DNA of 64,000 nucleotides from Chrysogorgia sp. JL179-B06 (Eukaryota > Cnidaria > Anthozoa > Scleralcyonacea > Chrysogorgiidae), in contig JAYKKM010000147.1 of the NCBI GenBank assembly GCA_035772405.1, positions 2,396,001 through 2,460,000 of the forward strand, written 5' to 3'. Positions 20,988 through 32,042 of this stretch are shown here, piece by piece. Under the pieces are notes generated by a model. The model was not told the DNA's origin, did no database searches, and worked only from the letters and a program-made list of their open reading frames with translations. Numbering within the stretch: the first letter of the stretch is position 1; the number at the start of each line of letters is the position of its first letter. The translations under genes and the position numbers were made by a program.

Positions 20988-22340
20988 CAGTACTGCTCAG
21001 AAAATAACCTAACCAAAAACGCGTTCTGAACGCGTTCCGAACGCGTTCCAGTTTTCATGCTATACATGTCGTGATCAGTTCGGCCATATCCGGAAATTGT
21101 CGTAAAACTTTACGATTCGTATCGTCATCTTGTTTCATATCGTCGCTCCGCCATATTTACTGAATACAAGAGATATTTTACGATGACAAAGCTTTCATTA
21201 TATGCAAGAAAAAGAGTAATTTCTTTGATATCTGCTGGAGTAAAGATTCCAAAAATAAAAGATACTCTAATCGAGGAAGGAATTAAAATCTCAAGATCGG
21301 CAATCTGTCTTTTTCTTTTGCGATATCGAATGAGTGGTCAATTGAACGATGCTCCTCGCAGTGGTACAAGGCCAAAAGTGACAGAAGAACATCAAATGTA
21401 TAGACGAATATGACTCAGATCGCGGGTTATCCAGGCGAAACAAATTATGGACAAAACGTCTTCAAGTTCCTCCATAATTTATTTGACCATGCCGCGGTTT
21501 GGTTTTCGAACTCTTGTTTGGTTCACGAGCTCATGCGCATTGCTGACCGCCTACACAGCTTGTGATACGAGTAGTTTAGTTCGCTACAACCTTAAGTCGT
21601 TTCGCTACACTACCGTATACACGAGTCTAATATGAATTTATATCTACGGATTATGTTTTGCTTCGTCCGAACATAAGCATGTAAACATGTCAATCAAAAA
21701 CGGCCTTCGAACATGAAATACCCCGGCCGACGATATCACGATAGTATAAAGTTAAAAAGTAGAGTGCGCGTAGACAGGGTTTTGGATATATAACAAAGTG
21801 AAAAGGTGGTAAAGGCGTATCAAGATTTTTAGTGACGAAATACTAACGTTTCGAGCGGAGCCCTTCATCAGAGTAAGACGTCCGCTCGAAATTACGTCAA
21901 TATTTCGTTACTAGAAATCATGGCAGTTTGCCACCTTTACCACCTTGAGTGAAAACAATAAGTGATAATTCATAAAGATGTTGCCGCGTGCCCATTATAA
22001 ACTTTACCCCGCACTAGCCAATAGTCTATTCGCTCTCAATTTCTATGAGATGATAGATGGTCATTTATCACATCATGATAGAAATCTCGAGCTCATAATC
22101 TTTAAATATAAATTCGCCATCGACAATCATAAAGGTACGCAGGCTCTGGGTACGAGATTGATTACATATTTATCATAGCATATTTCAAGATTAAAATTCA
22201 GAATAATTTCCAACTGACATGAAACCAAAACGAAACATAAACGTATATAGATGTAAACTCATATTAGTGTAGAAAACGACTTACCAATAAACCATTAAAG
22301 CGAAATCGTTTGTTGGTAAGTCGACACATACAGTTGTTAC
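20988..22340 (+). mobile_element. Tc1-like element, 3'-truncated
   Basis: The left terminal repeat follows TA at 20,986. It carries one extra A relative to other copies. The 76-codon transposase N-terminus at 21,183-21,413 is open. The element breaks off at CAGTTGTTAC and runs into array sequence AATTATAATTATTAC, with TTAC as possible microhomology. The right 500 bases and the 3' half of RT1 are absent. The inverted repeat at about 21,803-21,950 has an extra AATT-like insertion in one arm. Confidence 0.85.
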
Positions 22341-22428
22341 AATTATAATTATTACAATTAAGAAATTGGATACACCAGCTTATCTATTATAAAGGCTGTG
22401 CTGAGAGATCTGCGCATGGAAACGGAAA

Positions 22429-22499
22429 AGGGAGAAGTCGTTATTCAACCAACTCCCTCTCAATCTGCAGTAGAATGCTATACCCCAACGTTGCACTCC
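22429..22499 (-). pseudogene. Decayed tRNA-Cys-like unit
   Basis: Counterpart of 18,056-18,126. The upstream flank lacks one T (GTGCTGAGAG). Confidence 0.55.
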
Positions 22500-22731
22500 T
22501 GTTCCTTTATTTAATTTTGCACGTATACTGCATCGCAGGCAAATATAATCTAATATATAACCGTCAACACTAAAATATATAACCGTCAACAATAAAATCG
22601 GATAGGAGATGGCCAGCACGATGCTCATTAGTTCGAGATGTGTATTGATGCAGGCACAGAGGCGGAAGATTATATAAAATACAAAATACTATGCACAATT
22701 ATTTAGAAATTCACGAGCATGAAAAAGTAAA

Positions 22732-22803
22732 AGGGAGCGATCGGGATTGAACCAACGACCTCTCGATCTGCAGTCGAATGCTCTACCACTGAGCTACACT
22801 CCC
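22732..22803 (-). tRNA. tRNA-Cys(GCA)
   Basis: Intact 72-nt gene with U discriminator. Its 5' flank differs by one base (GTAATTTC) from that of 18,360, which helps to tell this unit from the others. Confidence 0.94.
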
Positions 22804-22885
22804 TTTCCTTTCGTAATTTCAATTTTCAATATATACAGCATAGCAGATTCACAGAATGTAAGAATAAAGAAGGCCCGCCCCTTCA

Positions 22886-23605
22886 AGGAGGAAAGGAGAA
22901 AACAAAGAAAACATGCTTGTGTTCTTTCACGGATTTTAAAACTGTATCCAAAACTGTTATTCAACGAATAATTACAGTCTCCGACAAAATCCTGTCAATT
23001 TGATCCAGTACCAAGAAACTTGGTTAAGGAATCTGGGATATTATCGGAAGTTATAACTGATATTGTTAATGGTTCGTTAGTTGGTGGTGAATTTCCTATA
23101 GAGCTCAAGCTAGCTATCCATTGTACGCCCATCAATTAAGAAATCGACTATGGATTCAGAATTATTCCCTAGTTATAGGCCAATATCACATTTGGCATTT
23201 TTATCAAAAACTATTGGGAGAACTGCTGCAAGTCAAATCAATCCTTATCTTGTTGAAAACGATCTTTGTCCTAAGATTCAATCTGCTTATCGCAAATTTC
23301 ATTCAACAGAGACTGCATTACTTAAAGTCTCAAATGATATATTCAGAGCAGTTGATCAGCATCAAGAAGTGGTATTGGTCCTCCTAGATCTCTCAGCTGC
23401 CTTTGACACAATTGACCATCAGATTATTAATAGAAAGAATGCAAAATCGTTTTGGTTTTGATGGAAGTGCTCTCAGATGGTTTAGATCCTATCTACAAGA
23501 TCGAGTTCAATCTGTTAAAATTGAAAATTCCATATTAAAACCACGTCAAATACGTTATGGTGTCCCTCGAGGCTCAGTCCTAGGATCACTACTATTCTCT
23601 ATGTA
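22886..23605 (+). mobile_element. RT1 5' part (second version), uninterrupted
   Basis: Here the fingers and palm are present without the 1.76 kb insert. The frame at 23,150-23,461 (103 codons) starts at [18 protein letters not shown] and has motif [14 protein letters not shown], at residues 78-90. A one-base shift leads to the frame at 23,403-23,624 with [18 protein letters not shown] and GVPRGSVLGSLLFSMY. The 5' end of the element, including any endonuclease, is missing, so it was 5'-truncated at insertion, as is common for CR1-group elements. Confidence 0.83.
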
Positions 23606-23799
23606 CAGTACTGCTCAGAAATAACCTAACCAAAAACGCGTTCTGAACGCGTTCCGAACGCGTTCCAGTTTTCATGCTATACATGTCGTGATCAGTTCGG
23701 CCATATCCGGAAATTGTCGTAAAACTTTACGATTCGTATCGTCATCTTGTTTCATATCGTCGCTCCGCCATATTTACTGAATACAAGAGATATTTTACG

Positions 23800-24030
23800 A
23801 TGACAAAGCTTTCATTATATGCAAGAAAAAGAGTAATTTCTTTGATATCTGCTGGAGTAAAGATTCCAAAAATAAAAGATACTCTAATCGAGGAAGGAAT
23901 TAAAATCTCAAGATCGGCAATCTGTCTTTTTCTTTTGCGATATCGAATGAGTGGTCAATTGAACGATGCTCCTCGCAGTGGTACAAGGCCAAAAGTGACA
24001 GAAGAACATCAAATGTATAGACGAATATGA
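23800..24030 (+). pseudogene. Tc1-like transposase N-terminal domain
   Basis: 76 codons from an ATG preceded by TATTTTACG. The first 50 residues fit the homeodomain-like helix-turn-helix that binds terminal repeats in Tc1/mariner transposases. The PRSGTRPKVT segment fits the linker to the second helix-turn-helix. A stop follows after RRI, and the continuing sequence has no D,D,E/D block I can find. Confidence 0.7.
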
Positions 24031-24418
24031 CTCAGATCGCGGGTTATCCAGGCGAAACAAATTATGGACAAAACGTCTTCAAGTTCCTCCATAATTTATT
24101 TGACCATGCCGCGGTTTGGTTTTCGAACTCTTGTTTGGTTCACGAGCTCTTGCGCATTGCTGACCGCCTACACAGCTTGTGATACGAGTAGTTTAGTTCG
24201 CTACAACCTTAAGTCGTTTCGCTACACTACCGTATACACGAGTCTAATATGAATTTATATCTACGGATTATGTTTTGCTTCGTCCGAACATAAGCATGTA
24301 AACATGTCAATCAAAAACGGCCTTCGAACATGAAATACCCCGGCCGACGATATCACGATAGTATAAAGTTAAAAAGTAGAGTGCGCGTAGACAGGGTTTT
24401 GGATATATAACAAAGTGA

Positions 24419-24565
24419 AAAGGTGGTAAAGGCGTATCAAGATTTTTAGTGACGAAATACTAACGTTTCGAGCGGAGCCCTTCATCAGAGTAAGACGTCC
24501 GCTCGAAACGTCAATATTTCGTTACTAGAAATCATGGCAGTTTACCACCTTTACCACCTTGAGTG
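24419..24565. repeat. Inverted repeat with hammerhead-like motif
   Basis: On the minus strand the segment 24,451-24,490 reads CTGATGA, then a GGGC/GCTC hairpin, then GAAAC, then a short CG..CG helix and TC. This is the order of a hammerhead core with one extra A after CTGATGA. The flanks TTACT and ACTAA could give a weak stem I with one mismatch. The second arm has only the GAAAC half. Function is not shown. Confidence 0.4.
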
Positions 24566-25473
24566 AAAACAATAAGTGATAATTCATAAAGATGTTGCCG
24601 CGTGCCCATTATAAACTTTACCCCGCACTAGCCAATAGTCTATTCGCTCTCAATTTCTATGAGACGATAGATGGTCATTTATCACATCATGATAGAAATC
24701 TCGAGCTCATAATCTTTAAATATAAATTCGCCATCGACAATCATAAAGGTACGCAGGCTCTGGGTACGAGATTGATTACATATTTATCATAGCATATTTC
24801 AAGATTAAAATTCAGAATAATTTCCAACTGACATGAAACCAAAACGAAACATAAACGTATAGATGTAAACTCATATTAGTGTAGAAAACGACTTACCAAT
24901 AAACCATTAAAACGAAATCGTTTGTTGGTAAGTCGACACATACAGTTGTTACGCTCGAAGCGAAACGACTTTGTGTTAGATACTATAGCAAAACGACTTC
25001 AGGTTGTAGCGAAACGACTTGTAGCGAAACGACATGTCATTGCACACATTACAATGTGCATGCATGCGAAGCATGGAATTTTTATAGCGGTCGTTTTAAT
25101 TCACAGATGAATAAAATAAAGATTTGATGAGTGTTTTTTAATAAACACAGAGCGTTCATATAAAAAGGTACCAACCATCCGTCCACAACCCTGATGTTTT
25201 TAAAAAATATATGGCGCCGCGTGATAATCAAACACGGAGTAAAATTTATATTAAGCCAGTGTCTGAACTACTGACACAGTTATTACTTATGCGCAACTCT
25301 CATTCACTCTCATCATTGATTGATCCAAGCCACAAGTCTCAAGTTCATACATTCTTCGTATAAATGTGGCTCCGGAACGCGTTCTGGAACGCGTTCGGAA
25401 CGCGTTCTGGAACGCGAAGGGAACGCGTTCTGGACGAGAACGCAGCGTTAGGTTATTTCTGAGCAGCACTCTA

Positions 25474-26486
25474 CACAGCACCTACAATGTATTGAAGATA
25501 TAATAGATTCACACAATGTTGGTTGTATGATTTTCCGGATGATTGTCAGATGTATCTAGCTTTTAATTCTGGTGATAAGACATTCGCAATGGAGAAATTA
25601 AGAACACGTATTAATGATATCATTATTTGGAACAAAAGGAATAAATTGTTATGTAATCCAGAAAAGACTGAAATCATCCATTTTTCATCACGCTTTACCA
25701 ATAATTCACCTATACACACCTTTACTATTGGTTCGACTGACATCAAACTTACAAATCAATTTAGTAATCTTGGTGTCATTTTCGATTCAAATTTAAATTT
25801 CCGTCCGCATATTAACAATATATGTCGCGCGTCATCACTGGTAGTAAGGAACATTGGTCGTATTCGAAAGTATCTCTCCAGAGATCAGATAGGTAGACTG
25901 ATACATGCGTTTATAGCATCAAAGTTGGATTATTGTAACAGTCTGTTATATGGCCTTCCCTCCAGTGATATAAACAAACTGCAGCGAATCCAAAATATTG
26001 CAGTCAGGTTATTAACTAGTGCCAAATGCAGAGATAGTATCACGGAAATTCTTGAGAAATTACACTGGCTACCAATAAAAGAACGGATTGTTTTTAAGAT
26101 TTTATTGATCACGTATAAAGCTATACACAACATGGCTCCTATTTACATATCCGACCTTCTCACAAAGTACATTCCAGCACGAAATCTGAGATCTGCCAGT
26201 AAGTCACTCCTGGAAGTAAGTCAACTCTCTGCCAGTAAGACACTCCTTGTAAGGTGGAGACTCAAACCTATGGACAAAGATCGTTCTCGTATGCTGCTCC
26301 ATACCTATGGAATTCCCTCCCAGAAGATATTAAAAATTCTAATAATATAAGTCTGAATTGACTTTATTATTGTATTTGGAAACATATTTTTAATCATAAT
26401 TTAAACTTAGTATATATTTTAGGATCATTGTAAAAAGCATTGAGACTTCGGTTTAATGCGTTTTTAAGAACTTTTATTATTATTAT
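25474..26486 (+). mobile_element. RT1 3' half (second version)
   Basis: The frame at 25,523-26,350 has 275 codons against 268 in the other version, because MDKDRSR is kept before the C-terminal MLLHTYGIP. The catalytic segment reads YDFPDDCQMY, with P for A before the two aspartates, a change likely to harm activity. The TTAT tail ends at the array target. Confidence 0.82.
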
Positions 26487-26742
26487 TCACATCTCTCAGG
26501 AGACGCCCAGTGAGAAAACGGTGTTATTGAAACAACGTCCTCTAGATATGAGTCAAATATTCTACCATTGAATGTCATTCCCAGAGCTAGGAATCCCCTC
26601 AGTTTTGTGAATGTTACCAATATATAACTGCTGCGCAGTAACAGATATTCATGATATGGCTGGCTTCATTCAAATATGCGAGTATATTCACAAATCGACC
26701 CTCAATCGTTTGAATGTATTACTGCATAGAGATGTGAAATCT

Positions 26743-26824
26743 GAAAGTCGGCAGGATTTGAACCTACGCGGGGAAACCCCAACAGATTTCTAGTCTGTCG
26801 CCTTAACCACTCGGCCACGACTAC
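26743..26824 (-). pseudogene. tRNA-Ser(AGA) with damaged acceptor
   Basis: The body is perfect, but about 11 bases just downstream are deleted. The 3' acceptor therefore reads CGACTTT where CGACTAC is needed, and the T-run terminator is gone. The first acceptor pairs cannot form. Confidence 0.75.
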
Positions 26825-27117
26825 CTATATAGGAAATCAATGCATGCTACTTTAAATTATGCGAAATATACATTTACTTAAAATTGAGAAATTGGATTCA
26901 TTTTAAAAGCGAGCGGTTTTTATAGAAACAACGTCCTCTCGATATGCAGTCGAATGCTCTACCATTGAACAACATTGGCAGAGAGTCCCCTCAGTTTTTG
27001 TCAATGTTGCCAATATGTAACTGCTGCGCAGAAACAGATATTCATGATATGGCTGGCTTCATTCAAATATGCGAGTATACTCACAGTACCGAGATGTGAA
27101 ATCTGAAAAAAATAAAT

Positions 27118-27199
27118 CGTAGTCAGCAGGATTTGAACCTACGCGGGGAAACCACAACAGATTTCTAGTCTTTCGCCTTAACCACTCGGCCACGACTAC
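27118..27199 (-). pseudogene. tRNA-Ser(AGA), three stem changes
   Basis: Changes are seen in the acceptor/T junction (CAGCAGG on plus), the variable arm (CCACAAC) and the anticodon stem (TCTTTCG, giving an A:G mismatch). The sister unit at 36,004 is intact. Terminator T-run present. Confidence 0.65.
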
Positions 27200-27482
27200 C
27201 TATATAGGAAATCAATGCATACTACTTTAAATTATGCGAAAAATACATTTACTTAAAATTGAGAAATTGGATTCACTTTAAAAGCGAGCGGTTTCTATTG
27301 AAACAACGTCCTCTCGATATGCAGTGGAATGCTCTACCATTGAACAACATTGGCAGAGAGTCCCCTCAATGTTGCCAATATGTAACTGCTGCGCAGAAGC
27401 AGATATTCATGATATGGCAAATCGAAACTCAATCGTTTGAATGTATTACTGCATAGAGATGTGAAATCTGGAAAAAAAAACC

Positions 27483-27560
27483 CGTAGTCGGCAGGATTTA
27501 ATACTACGTGACAAACCACAACAGATTTCTAGTTTGTCTCCTTAACCAGACCACGACTAC
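27483..27560 (-). pseudogene. tRNA-Ser(AGA) pseudogene
   Basis: The T loop is rewritten (GGATTTAATACTACG on plus), the variable arm is unpaired and part of the D arm is deleted (ACCAGACCACG). 78 nt remain. Confidence 0.7.
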
Positions 27561-27909
27561 CTAACCGCGCATCTATTGATACGAAATTTATGCATGCTAC
27601 TGTAAATTATGCGAAATATCAACTTACTTAAAATCACTTCGTATTGAAATAACGTTCGTTATGCAGTCGAATTCTCTACCAGTGAGCAACATTGCCAGAG
27701 AATCCCCGCAGTTTTGTCAATGTTGACAACATACTGCTATGCCGAAGAAGACGATCTAAAAGTAAATGTAAATCTATAAGCATATAGACGCCCAATAAAA
27801 ATGATAAATTTTCAAATTGATTTGCAGTTACATATATGAAAAATTACAAAATGTACGAGAAGGCTAAAAGGGAAATTCAAAAAGACCATGCCATTTAAAA
27901 AAACTATGA

Positions 27910-27944
27910 CTAATCCTAATCACAATCCTAATCCTGACCTAATC
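27910..27944 (-). repeat. Short telomere-like tract
   Basis: CCTAATC words with one CCTGACC, before the dead unit at 28,006. Confidence 0.5.
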
Positions 27945-28005
27945 AAAGTTAATGAAAAGGTAAAAATTAAGATTCTCCTTTCTTATATTTTTCCAAAATA
28001 TACGC

Positions 28006-28087
28006 CGTAGTCGGCAGGATTTGAACCTACGCGGAGAAACTTAAACATATTTCAAGTATGTCGCATTAACCGCTCAAACACGACTAC
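28006..28087 (-). pseudogene. tRNA-Ser(UGA)-like pseudogene
   Basis: Same subtype as 15,641-15,722, but the acceptor is fully paired here (CGACTAC). The D stem and variable arm remain broken. Confidence 0.68.
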
Positions 28088-28231
28088 CTAACCGTAGAAG
28101 AACAACGCATGAAGTAATGCATGTTAGTATAAATTATTCGAAAATTATAATTATTACAATTAAGAAATTGGATACACCAGCTTATCTATTATAAAGGCTG
28201 TGCTTGAGAGATCTGCGCATGGAAACGGAAA

Positions 28232-28302
28232 AGGGAGAAGTCGTTATTCAACCAACTCCCTCTCAATCTGCAGTAGAATGCTATACCCCAACGTTGCACT
28301 CC
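28232..28302 (-). pseudogene. Decayed tRNA-Cys-like unit
   Basis: GCA loop kept. Counterpart in macro-copy B at 49,479-49,549. Confidence 0.55.
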
Positions 28303-28533
28303 TGTTCCTTTATTTAATTTTGCACGTATACTGCATCGCAGACAAATATAATCTAATATATAACCGTCAACACTAAAATATATAACCGTCAACACTAAAA
28401 TCGGATAAGAGATGGCCAGCGCGATGCTCATTAGTTCTAGATGTGTATTGATGCAGGCACAGAGGCGAGAGATTATATAAAATACAAAATACTATGCACA
28501 ATTATTTAGAAATTCACGAGCATGAAAAGTAAA

Positions 28534-28603
28534 AGGGGATCGGATTGAAATCGGGATTGAACCAACGACCTCTCGATCTGCAGTGCTCTAACACTACACT
28601 CCC
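28534..28603 (-). pseudogene. tRNA-Cys(GCA) disrupted by indels
   Basis: The gene at the same place in macro-copy B (49,781) is perfect. Here the plus strand reads GGGGATCGGATTGAAATCGGG instead of GGGAGCGATCGGG, with bases missing in the D arm (GTGCTCTAACACTACACTCCC). The neighbouring sequence carries many small indels as well, so this may be a consensus error and not a dead gene. Confidence 0.6.
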
Positions 28604-28689
28604 TTTCTTTCTTTCGTAAGTTCAATTTTCAATATATACAGCATAGCAGATTCACAGAATGTAAGAATAAAGAAGGCCCCGCCCCTTCA

Positions 28690-28940
28690 AGGAGGAAAGG
28701 AGAAAACAAAGAAAACATGCTTGTGTTCTTTCACGGATTTTAAAACTGTATCCAAAACTGTTATTCAACGAATAATTACAGTCTCCGACAAAATCCTGTC
28801 AATTGGATCCAGTACCAACAAACTTGGTTAAGGAATCTGGGATATTATCGGAAGTTATAACTGATATTGTTAATGGTTCGTTAGTTGGTGGTGAATTTCC
28901 TATAGAGCTCAAGCTAGCTATCCATTGTACGCCATCAATT
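28690..28940 (+). mobile_element. RT1 5' part (third version), left of LINE2
   Basis: It encodes the LDPVPTNLVKESGILSE region and ends at CCATCAATTA, where LINE2 begins. One C is missing from GTACGCCC relative to other copies. Confidence 0.75.
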
Positions 28941-31900
28941 ATTATTATTTTTTATTTTATTTATAACAATATTTAATCAGGAAAGCTTCCAACTCACCGA
29001 GGTGATTTTCAGGGAGGTCCTGCATAAATTATGAACAATTATAAATAACATACTTATATGTAAATAAATATACATATACAATTAAGTGAAGACTAGAGAT
29101 ATAGAAATTCTAAAAACAGGTTTTTCAGTTTCGATTTAAAAATTGTTAAAATTTTTAATCGATTTTAACATCAGATTCTAATGAGTTCCAGTCAACAAGT
29201 GAACTAAAAACGAATCTCTGCTTGCCCCAATTGGTACGAGCAAAGGGAAGATGGAGATTGTCACGCCGCCGTGTGTCATGGTCGTGAATGTCCTTATTTT
29301 TCTTTAGATTAAAATCAAAGTTGACCATATTGTTCAGACACTTAAAAATTGCAAACGCAACGGTGGTAACGCCGGCGAAAAGTTAATGGCTTCCAGTTCA
29401 GATTATTAAGAGCTGCAGACGATTGAAAACGGGGAAGGTCTAGCATAAGTCGAGCTGCATTATTTTGGAGAACTTGTAAATGCTCCATTAAAACCGTATT
29501 ATTTTTGTCTCCCCAAACGATGTCCCCATAGTCAAATAAGGGGAGGATCAAACTGTTATATAATGTGAGTCTGGCATGTAATGGAAGCATGTATTTAACT
29601 CTCTTGATAAGACCCAGCCGTTGATTAATTTTCTTACTTAGAACATTTATGTGATCTGCCCATGACATATTTTGGTTGATGCTAACTCCAAGATATTTAA
29701 AGGACTCTTTCCTCTCCAGAGTGGAACCATTGATTGAAAAAGATACATTATGAAACTTGTTAAGTTTACGAGAGCTACCGTAAAGAACAAATTTACATTT
29801 GGATGTATTCAAGGACAAGCGATTAAAATTAAACCACTGACACAGTCTTTGTAGGTCAGAGTTCAATTTATCTTGAAGATCATCCGCACAATTAGAAGAG
29901 CAATATATAATTGTGTCATCAGCGTAGAGTGATATTTCGCAGTTATTGGTGTAGAGTGGAAGATCATTCACAAAAATTAGAAAGAGAAGTGGACCAAGAA
30001 CACTTCCTTGGGGAACACCAACAGGGACTGGCTTTTAAAGATGAAATACAGCTGGACAGAGCAGTGACCTGGCTTCTGTTAGACAAGTATGATTTAAACC
30101 AATTTACACATTCATTCGAGAGACCAACAGTAATAAGTTTTTGATAAAGGCAGTCATGATCAACAGTATCAAATGCCTTTGCAAGATCAAGATAGACAGC
30201 ACCTGTTACCAAGCCTTTATCCATATTTCCCAAGATGGTATCAGTAAAGTGAGCAAGGGCAATCTCTGTTGATAGCTTAGGTCTAAAGCCAAACTGCCTT
30301 GGTGTTAATATCTTGTTCTCGTTTAGGTAGTTGTAAACTTGTGTATGGACCACCCTTTCGAGTATTTTGCTGACTGTTGGTAATATGGTAATTGGTCTAT
30401 AGTTGTTAGGGTCACATCGATTGTCCGATTTAAACAGGGCTATTACTTTTCCCGATTTCCAGATGGCAGGGAAAATGGAAGAATTTAGTGAGCGGTTAAA
30501 TAGCATAGTAAGAACAGGTGCCAAAACAGTGGCAGAGTCTTTAAGCATTCTGGCACTAATTCCATCAAGGCCGATAGCTTTATTCGTCTTTAGTTGTTTC
30601 AGTTGACTGTTTATAAAGCTCTCGTCGACATCCTGGAAAGTGAACTCGTTCTTAACATTTGTTGTTTGATTAGACGAAGATCTTGGACATAACAGAAAAC
30701 TAACAATGTTCAACTTAGCGGCTAATTTAGTTCCAATATTTGAGAAATGATCATTAAGGATTTCAACAATAGATTTCGGTTCAGTATGAGAAAACACCAT
30801 TAACTTCAATACAGGATGGCGGGGAAGTTGATTTTCGAGAGGTAATTTGATTTAACGATTTTCACAGTTCACCTGGATTTCCTTTGTTCTTATTAATTAG
30901 ATCTTGGTAATAGTCAGCTTTACATTTTTTGACAGACTTATTAACATATGTCTTCATTTTCTTATACATCTTCCATTGATAAGGCGAGTTGGTCTTAATA
31001 GCCTTTCGGTGATAATAATCACGTTCCTGCATGGCGTTACTTAAATCCGAAGTTAACCATGGTGTTTGAATTGCCTTTACCCGAGATTTCTTAATCGGCG
31101 CATGCTGGTCAGCGATTTCAGTGAACATTTCGTTCCACTTCTCAACAGCAACATTGACGTCATCTTCTTCATTAATCAAATCCCAGTGGGCTTCTTTCAG
31201 GTCACTTAAGAATAATTCCTTCGAATAATGTTTGTATGACCGATATTCAATGGTCTTGCCTGGGGCTCTAGGGGGACGCCTGCTTTAACAATACAATAAA
31301 TGAGTGAATGATCACTCAAATGGACATGCAAAACTCCCGAGTCCACTATACGATGGATGTTATTTGCGAACAATAAATCAATTGTTGTAGATGATTCTTC
31401 GGTTATTCTTGTAGGGGTGGGATGCACAATTAGTCTGATCAAGGTTATGCGTATTTGCAATTCTAATAAGCTTTTGTTTCGATGCATAAGAGTGATCAGT
31501 TTTCTTCGCCAAAAAGTCACATTGAAATCTCCAAGCAACAATACTTCAGCTTCTGATGGAATCGCCGAAAGAGTGTTGTTTAGATCATCGATAAAGCTGT
31601 CTAGAGAAAAATCAGGAGAGCCCTATACACAGTAAATACAAAGAGCCTTTTGCATTTCGGTGGCGAACGATTTCGATTAAGTTCGATTCGATATTACCAT
31701 TTAACAAATCAATTCTGCTAGTGTAAGGAATACCGTCTCGTACGAACGCCAGAGTACCTCTACCAGATTTTCCAACTCTATCGTTTCTGACGAATTCATA
31801 GCCAGAAATATTAATTTCATTATCAGCAATGCTCGAATTCAACCAAGTCTCTGAGAATGTGAGAATATCAAACGGCTTTCCTTAAGAAGGAGCTGTACGG

Positions 31901-32042
31901 CGTCAATCTTTCCAGCAATACTTCGTATATTTAGATGGCCAACTTTCAAACCACGTAATCGTGGAAAATTAGATTCAGGGCCAGGATTAATTTCCACATC
32001 GTTAGATAGACGGACGAGGATAACAGCCAATAGTGACTTCTG
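28941..32042 (-). mobile_element. LINE2 (CR1-like retrotransposon), macro-copy A
   Basis: The coding parts are an endonuclease in broken frames at 31,839-32,030, 31,612-31,842, 31,206-31,541 and 30,862-31,179, and a reverse transcriptase at 29,964-30,809 and 29,342-29,971. The latter has SLYADDTIIY and reads through the site where copy B is shifted. At least six small indels separate it from B, several in homopolymers. The 3' end is an AAT-rich tail. It interrupts RT1 with no clear target duplication. Confidence 0.85.

Larger units (their letters stand above)
22341..22885. other. Short tRNA array segment between two RT1 copies
   Basis: It holds one dead and one intact cysteine unit, each listed, and ends at the CCCCTTCA target of RT1. 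Its start is a recombination junction. Confidence 0.7.
23606..25471 (+). mobile_element. Complete Tc1-like element in RT1 (1,866 bp)
   Basis: It is flanked by TA on both sides (23,604-23,605 and 25,472-25,473). The ends begin CAGTACTGCTCAGAAATAA and, inverted, GAGTGCTGCTCAGAAATAA. The removed RT1 sequence joins cleanly, reading SMYTAPTMY. Next to both ends are arrays of the palindrome GAACGCGTTC. The only recognisable coding part is a Tc1-type helix-turn-helix N-terminus at 23,800-24,030 (LSLYARKRVISLISAGVKI and a later PRSGTRPKV linker). The DDE catalytic domain is absent, so it is non-autonomous. Confidence 0.85.
26487..28231. other. tRNA array segment, mostly dead units
   Basis: Cysteine-like remnants lie near 26,521-26,585, 26,930-26,985, 27,296-27,350 and 27,643-27,700. 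Four damaged serine units are listed separately. Serine units are spaced about 370 bases apart, which shows the monomer length. None of the units in this stretch looks fully functional. Confidence 0.65.

Noticed and set aside
23635..23670. GAACGCGTTC arrays as a replication origin or cell-cycle box
   Set aside because: They sit symmetrically beside transposon ends, which points to transposition sites. The ACGCGT match to a fungal cell-cycle box carries no weight in an animal.
24064..24252. A 62-codon frame starting MDKTSSSSS after the transposase fragment
   Set aside because: It is Ser- and Thr-rich, with no family resemblance and no DDE-type catalytic spacing. Probably noise inside a dead element.
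24592..24792. A 66-codon plus-strand frame starting MLPRAHYKLYPAL, present in seven near-identical places
   Set aside because: All copies are recent duplicates of the same Tc1-like element, so its persistence is no evidence of selection, and I recognise no domain in it.
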